Shown here: positions 62,586 to 64,000 of the stretch, piece after piece
Layout: the number at the start of each line of letters is the position of its first letter
Position numbering within the stretch: the first letter of the stretch is position 1
Source: Qipengyuania flava
GTDB lineage: Bacteria > Pseudomonadota > Alphaproteobacteria > Sphingomonadales > Sphingomonadaceae
Length of the DNA stretch: 64,000 nucleotides
NCBI RefSeq assembly: GCF_011762005.1
Contig: NZ_JAASQU010000003.1
Coordinates: 310,001 to 374,000 of the forward strand
Reading direction: 5' to 3'
The notes under the pieces: generated by a model
Seen by the model: only the letters and a program-made list of their open reading frames with translations
The model's database searches: none
Told to the model about the DNA's origin: nothing
Program-made: the position numbers and the translations under genes

Positions 62586-62992
62586 TCCGCAAGGTTGCCG
62601 TTGTTGAGGATCCACAGCCCCGCGGTGAGGATTACCGAACCGGCGGCAACCGCATAGGCGAGAACGCGAAAGTTCGGAGTAGACACCGCTTCGAACTGGT
62701 GCGCGTCGAGCTTCTCCATCGTGTGGCAGGCGCGCCGCTGTGCAGTGATCGCCAACCATCCACCCGCCAGGATGAACATGGTGGCGATGGCCTTGGCGAG
62801 CCATGGCGGATCGAAGGCGCCGAACACCGCCTTGAACCCCAGACCGATACCGATTGCGGCAAAAGCGGTGCGCATCCAGCCCGCGAATGTCCGTTCAAGC
62901 GCCATGATGTTGCGGTCTTCCGCAAGATCGGTACGCAATTCGGCCCATTCGGTCGATTTGTCGGGGTCTTCGGGTGGATCATCCTGGGCCAT
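62582..62992 (-). CDS. DUF202/YidH-family membrane protein
   Basis: 136 residues. Acidic N-terminus, then the conserved DLAEDRNIMALERTFAGWMR and three transmembrane helices (about 40-60, 66-84 and 110-131). YidH-like proteins are of unknown function, and DUF202 also occurs in eukaryotic polyphosphate (VTC) complexes. The stop shares bases with the convergent stress-protein stop. An imperfect AACCGGG/CCCGGTT hairpin lies just upstream. Confidence 0.85.
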   Translation of the reverse strand: MAQDDPPEDPDKSTEWAELRTDLAEDRNIMALERTFAGWMRTAFAAIGIGLGFKAVFGAFDPPWLAKAIATMFILAGGWLAITAQRRACHTMEKLDAHQFEAVSTPNFRVLAYAVAAGSVILTAGLWILNNGNLAD

Positions 62993-63032
62993 GCAGGTTC
63001 AACCGGGTTTGCGCGCCCCGGTTCCGCCGCGG

Positions 63033-63434
63033 TTACTCGACGATCTCGACGGGCGGCGCTTCGGGCGGCGGCTCGATCGCGATGACGCGTCCGGTATCAG
63101 TGATTGGGCGCGCGTCGTTGATCAGGTGGCTATCGTCCTGTGGCTGCGGCACGAAGGGTTCCGGCGTAGCGGGGCCCGATTCGACGCTTTCGGCATACCA
63201 GGACGACAGCGAGCCCTGTTGTGGTCTTTGCACCGGCTCCTCGCGCGGTTCGGGAGGTTGGCGGACGTTCCCCGGTGGCGCACTGCCCTGTACGATAGCA
63301 TCAGGGCCGTCTTCGCCGATCTTGCCGATCACCCCCGGATCCTCTTCGCGACCCACCAGCAGCATGACGGCAACGAGGAACACGCCCACGAGCGCGAGTT
63401 TCTTTATCAATCCGGGAGGCAGGCCGTCTTCCAT
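63033..63434 (-). CDS. Single-span membrane protein with a proline-rich domain, unknown function
   Basis: 133 residues from ATG 63434. Short cytoplasmic head, one helix (LIKKLALVGVFLVAVMLLVG, about 9-28), then a Pro/Glu-rich periplasmic tail (PPGNVRQPPEPREEPVQRPQ and a PEPFVPQP repeat-like part). No motif recognised. It lies between mutS and the DUF202 gene, on the same strand as both, 26 bases after mutS. Confidence 0.65.
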   Translation of the reverse strand: MEDGLPPGLIKKLALVGVFLVAVMLLVGREEDPGVIGKIGEDGPDAIVQGSAPPGNVRQPPEPREEPVQRPQQGSLSSWYAESVESGPATPEPFVPQPQDDSHLINDARPITDTGRVIAIEPPPEAPPVEIVE

Positions 63435-63460
63435 GACGCAGCACCATAGGCCGCGCAGGG

Positions 63461-64000
63461 TTAAGTGTCCGTTGCGCGCGCCTTCGCCTGCAATGCGTAG
63501 AGCGTGTCGAGCGCCTCGCGCGGCGACAGCGCGTCGACATCGATCGCCTCGATCGCCTCGCGCAAGGCGTCGCCTTCCTCTTCCTCGGCCTGCAATGTCG
63601 CTGCGAAAAGCGGCAATTCGCCAAGGCCCGCACCAAGCCCGCCGGTCTGTTCGCGTCCCTTCTCCAGCCGGTCGAGCACGGCCCTGGCGCGCTTGATCAC
63701 CGGGCCGGGCACACCTGCAAGCTTGGCGACCGAAAGCCCGTAACTGCGATCGGCAGCGCCGCGCGTCAATTCGTGCAGCAGAACGAGATCGCCTTTCCAT
63801 TCGCGCGCGCGGACATGATGCAGGCTCAGCTTGTCACAGGTCTCGGCCAGCCGGCTGAGCTCGTGATAATGCGTTGCGAAGAGGCATCGGCAGGCAAGCT
63901 GTTCATGCACCGCCTCAACCACCGCCCATGCGAGTGCCATGCCGTCATAGGTGCTGGTCCCGCGCCCGACTTCGTCGAGGATCACGAAACTGCGCTCGGT
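63461..64000 (-). CDS. mutS: DNA mismatch repair protein MutS, C-terminal part (partial)
   Basis: 179 residues of the C-terminal ATPase domain, cut by the right edge of the window. Walker [21 protein letters not shown] and the FATHYHEL signature are intact, followed by [20 protein letters not shown] and the helical tail ending in [16 protein letters not shown]. MutS recognises mismatches and recruits MutL. The 5' part, with mismatch-binding and clamp domains, lies beyond base 64000. Confidence 0.95.
   Translation of the reverse strand, partial: TERSFVILDEVGRGTSTYDGMALAWAVVEAVHEQLACRCLFATHYHELSRLAETCDKLSLHHVRAREWKGDLVLLHELTRGAADRSYGLSVAKLAGVPGPVIKRARAVLDRLEKGREQTGGLGAGLGELPLFAATLQAEEEEGDALREAIEAIDVDALSPREALDTLYALQAKARATDT

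Overview
The window is about 64 kb of gene-dense, high-GC chromosome from an alphaproteobacterium. GapR (DUF2312) beside DUF1244, ubiquinone synthesis (UbiG), a TonB-dependent receptor, an HVGN-type glutamyl-tRNA synthetase and the general protein styles point to Sphingomonadales, probably Erythrobacteraceae. That placement is inference from gene content, not from a database match. I see no rRNA, tRNA, insertion sequence, prophage or CRISPR array.

Layout. 1-8.8 kb: cytochrome c tail of a probable quinohemoprotein, purU, a nitronate monooxygenase operon, a LytTR regulator facing a DUF2306 membrane protein, purT-lysC, ubiG, and a phosphodiesterase/ArsC-like pair. 8.9-17 kb: TonB receptor, ruvC-yebC, CPBP protease, YbjQ, SDR, gapR, DUF1244 and pyk. 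17-23 kb: two small hypothetical proteins, gltX with an old-yellow-enzyme gene, and a membrane GGDEF-EAL protein. 23-36 kb: rpoB-rpoC on the minus strand and rplJ-rplL on the plus strand, separated by a lipoprotein gene and a DUF2975/HTH/membrane operon with AT-rich palindromic operator-like sites. 35.5-36.7 kb: a decayed transporter tail and a less GC-rich secreted protein of unknown function. 36.8-41.4 kb: MATE pump, MscS channel, and groES-groEL behind a CIRCE operator. 41.4-49.5 kb: a phosphatase-fold membrane protein, a secreted DUF305/LVIVD fusion, an acyl-CoA dehydrogenase with a kinase-like partner, a host-attachment-family protein, a class A beta-lactamase-like protein and a small Ala/Glu lipoprotein. 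49.7-64 kb: polA, an HWE histidine kinase, a second MscS channel, a CDC48-type double AAA ATPase, a lipoprotein acid phosphatase, an HNH protein, gluQ, a HIG1-type protein, a cobalamin adenosyltransferase, 3-hydroxybutyryl-CoA dehydrogenase, a probable stress protein, DUF202, a proline-rich membrane protein, and the 3' end of mutS.

How it works together. Most of the window is housekeeping: transcription, protein folding, repair, one-carbon and purine metabolism, and tRNA charging. Genes are tightly packed, with ATGA/GTGA/TGATG overlaps inside operons and convergent genes whose stops touch or overlap. Heat-shock control is visible at groESL (RpoH-like promoter plus CIRCE), and GGAAC-N16/17-CGTT promoters of the EcfG general stress type are visible before at least one gene. 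No defence system or obviously new multi-gene machine stands out. The most original items are the secreted DUF305-beta-propeller fusion, the CDC48 gene with a terminator in its upstream leader (small RNA or attenuator), and the autoregulation-like operators of the DUF2975/HTH operon.
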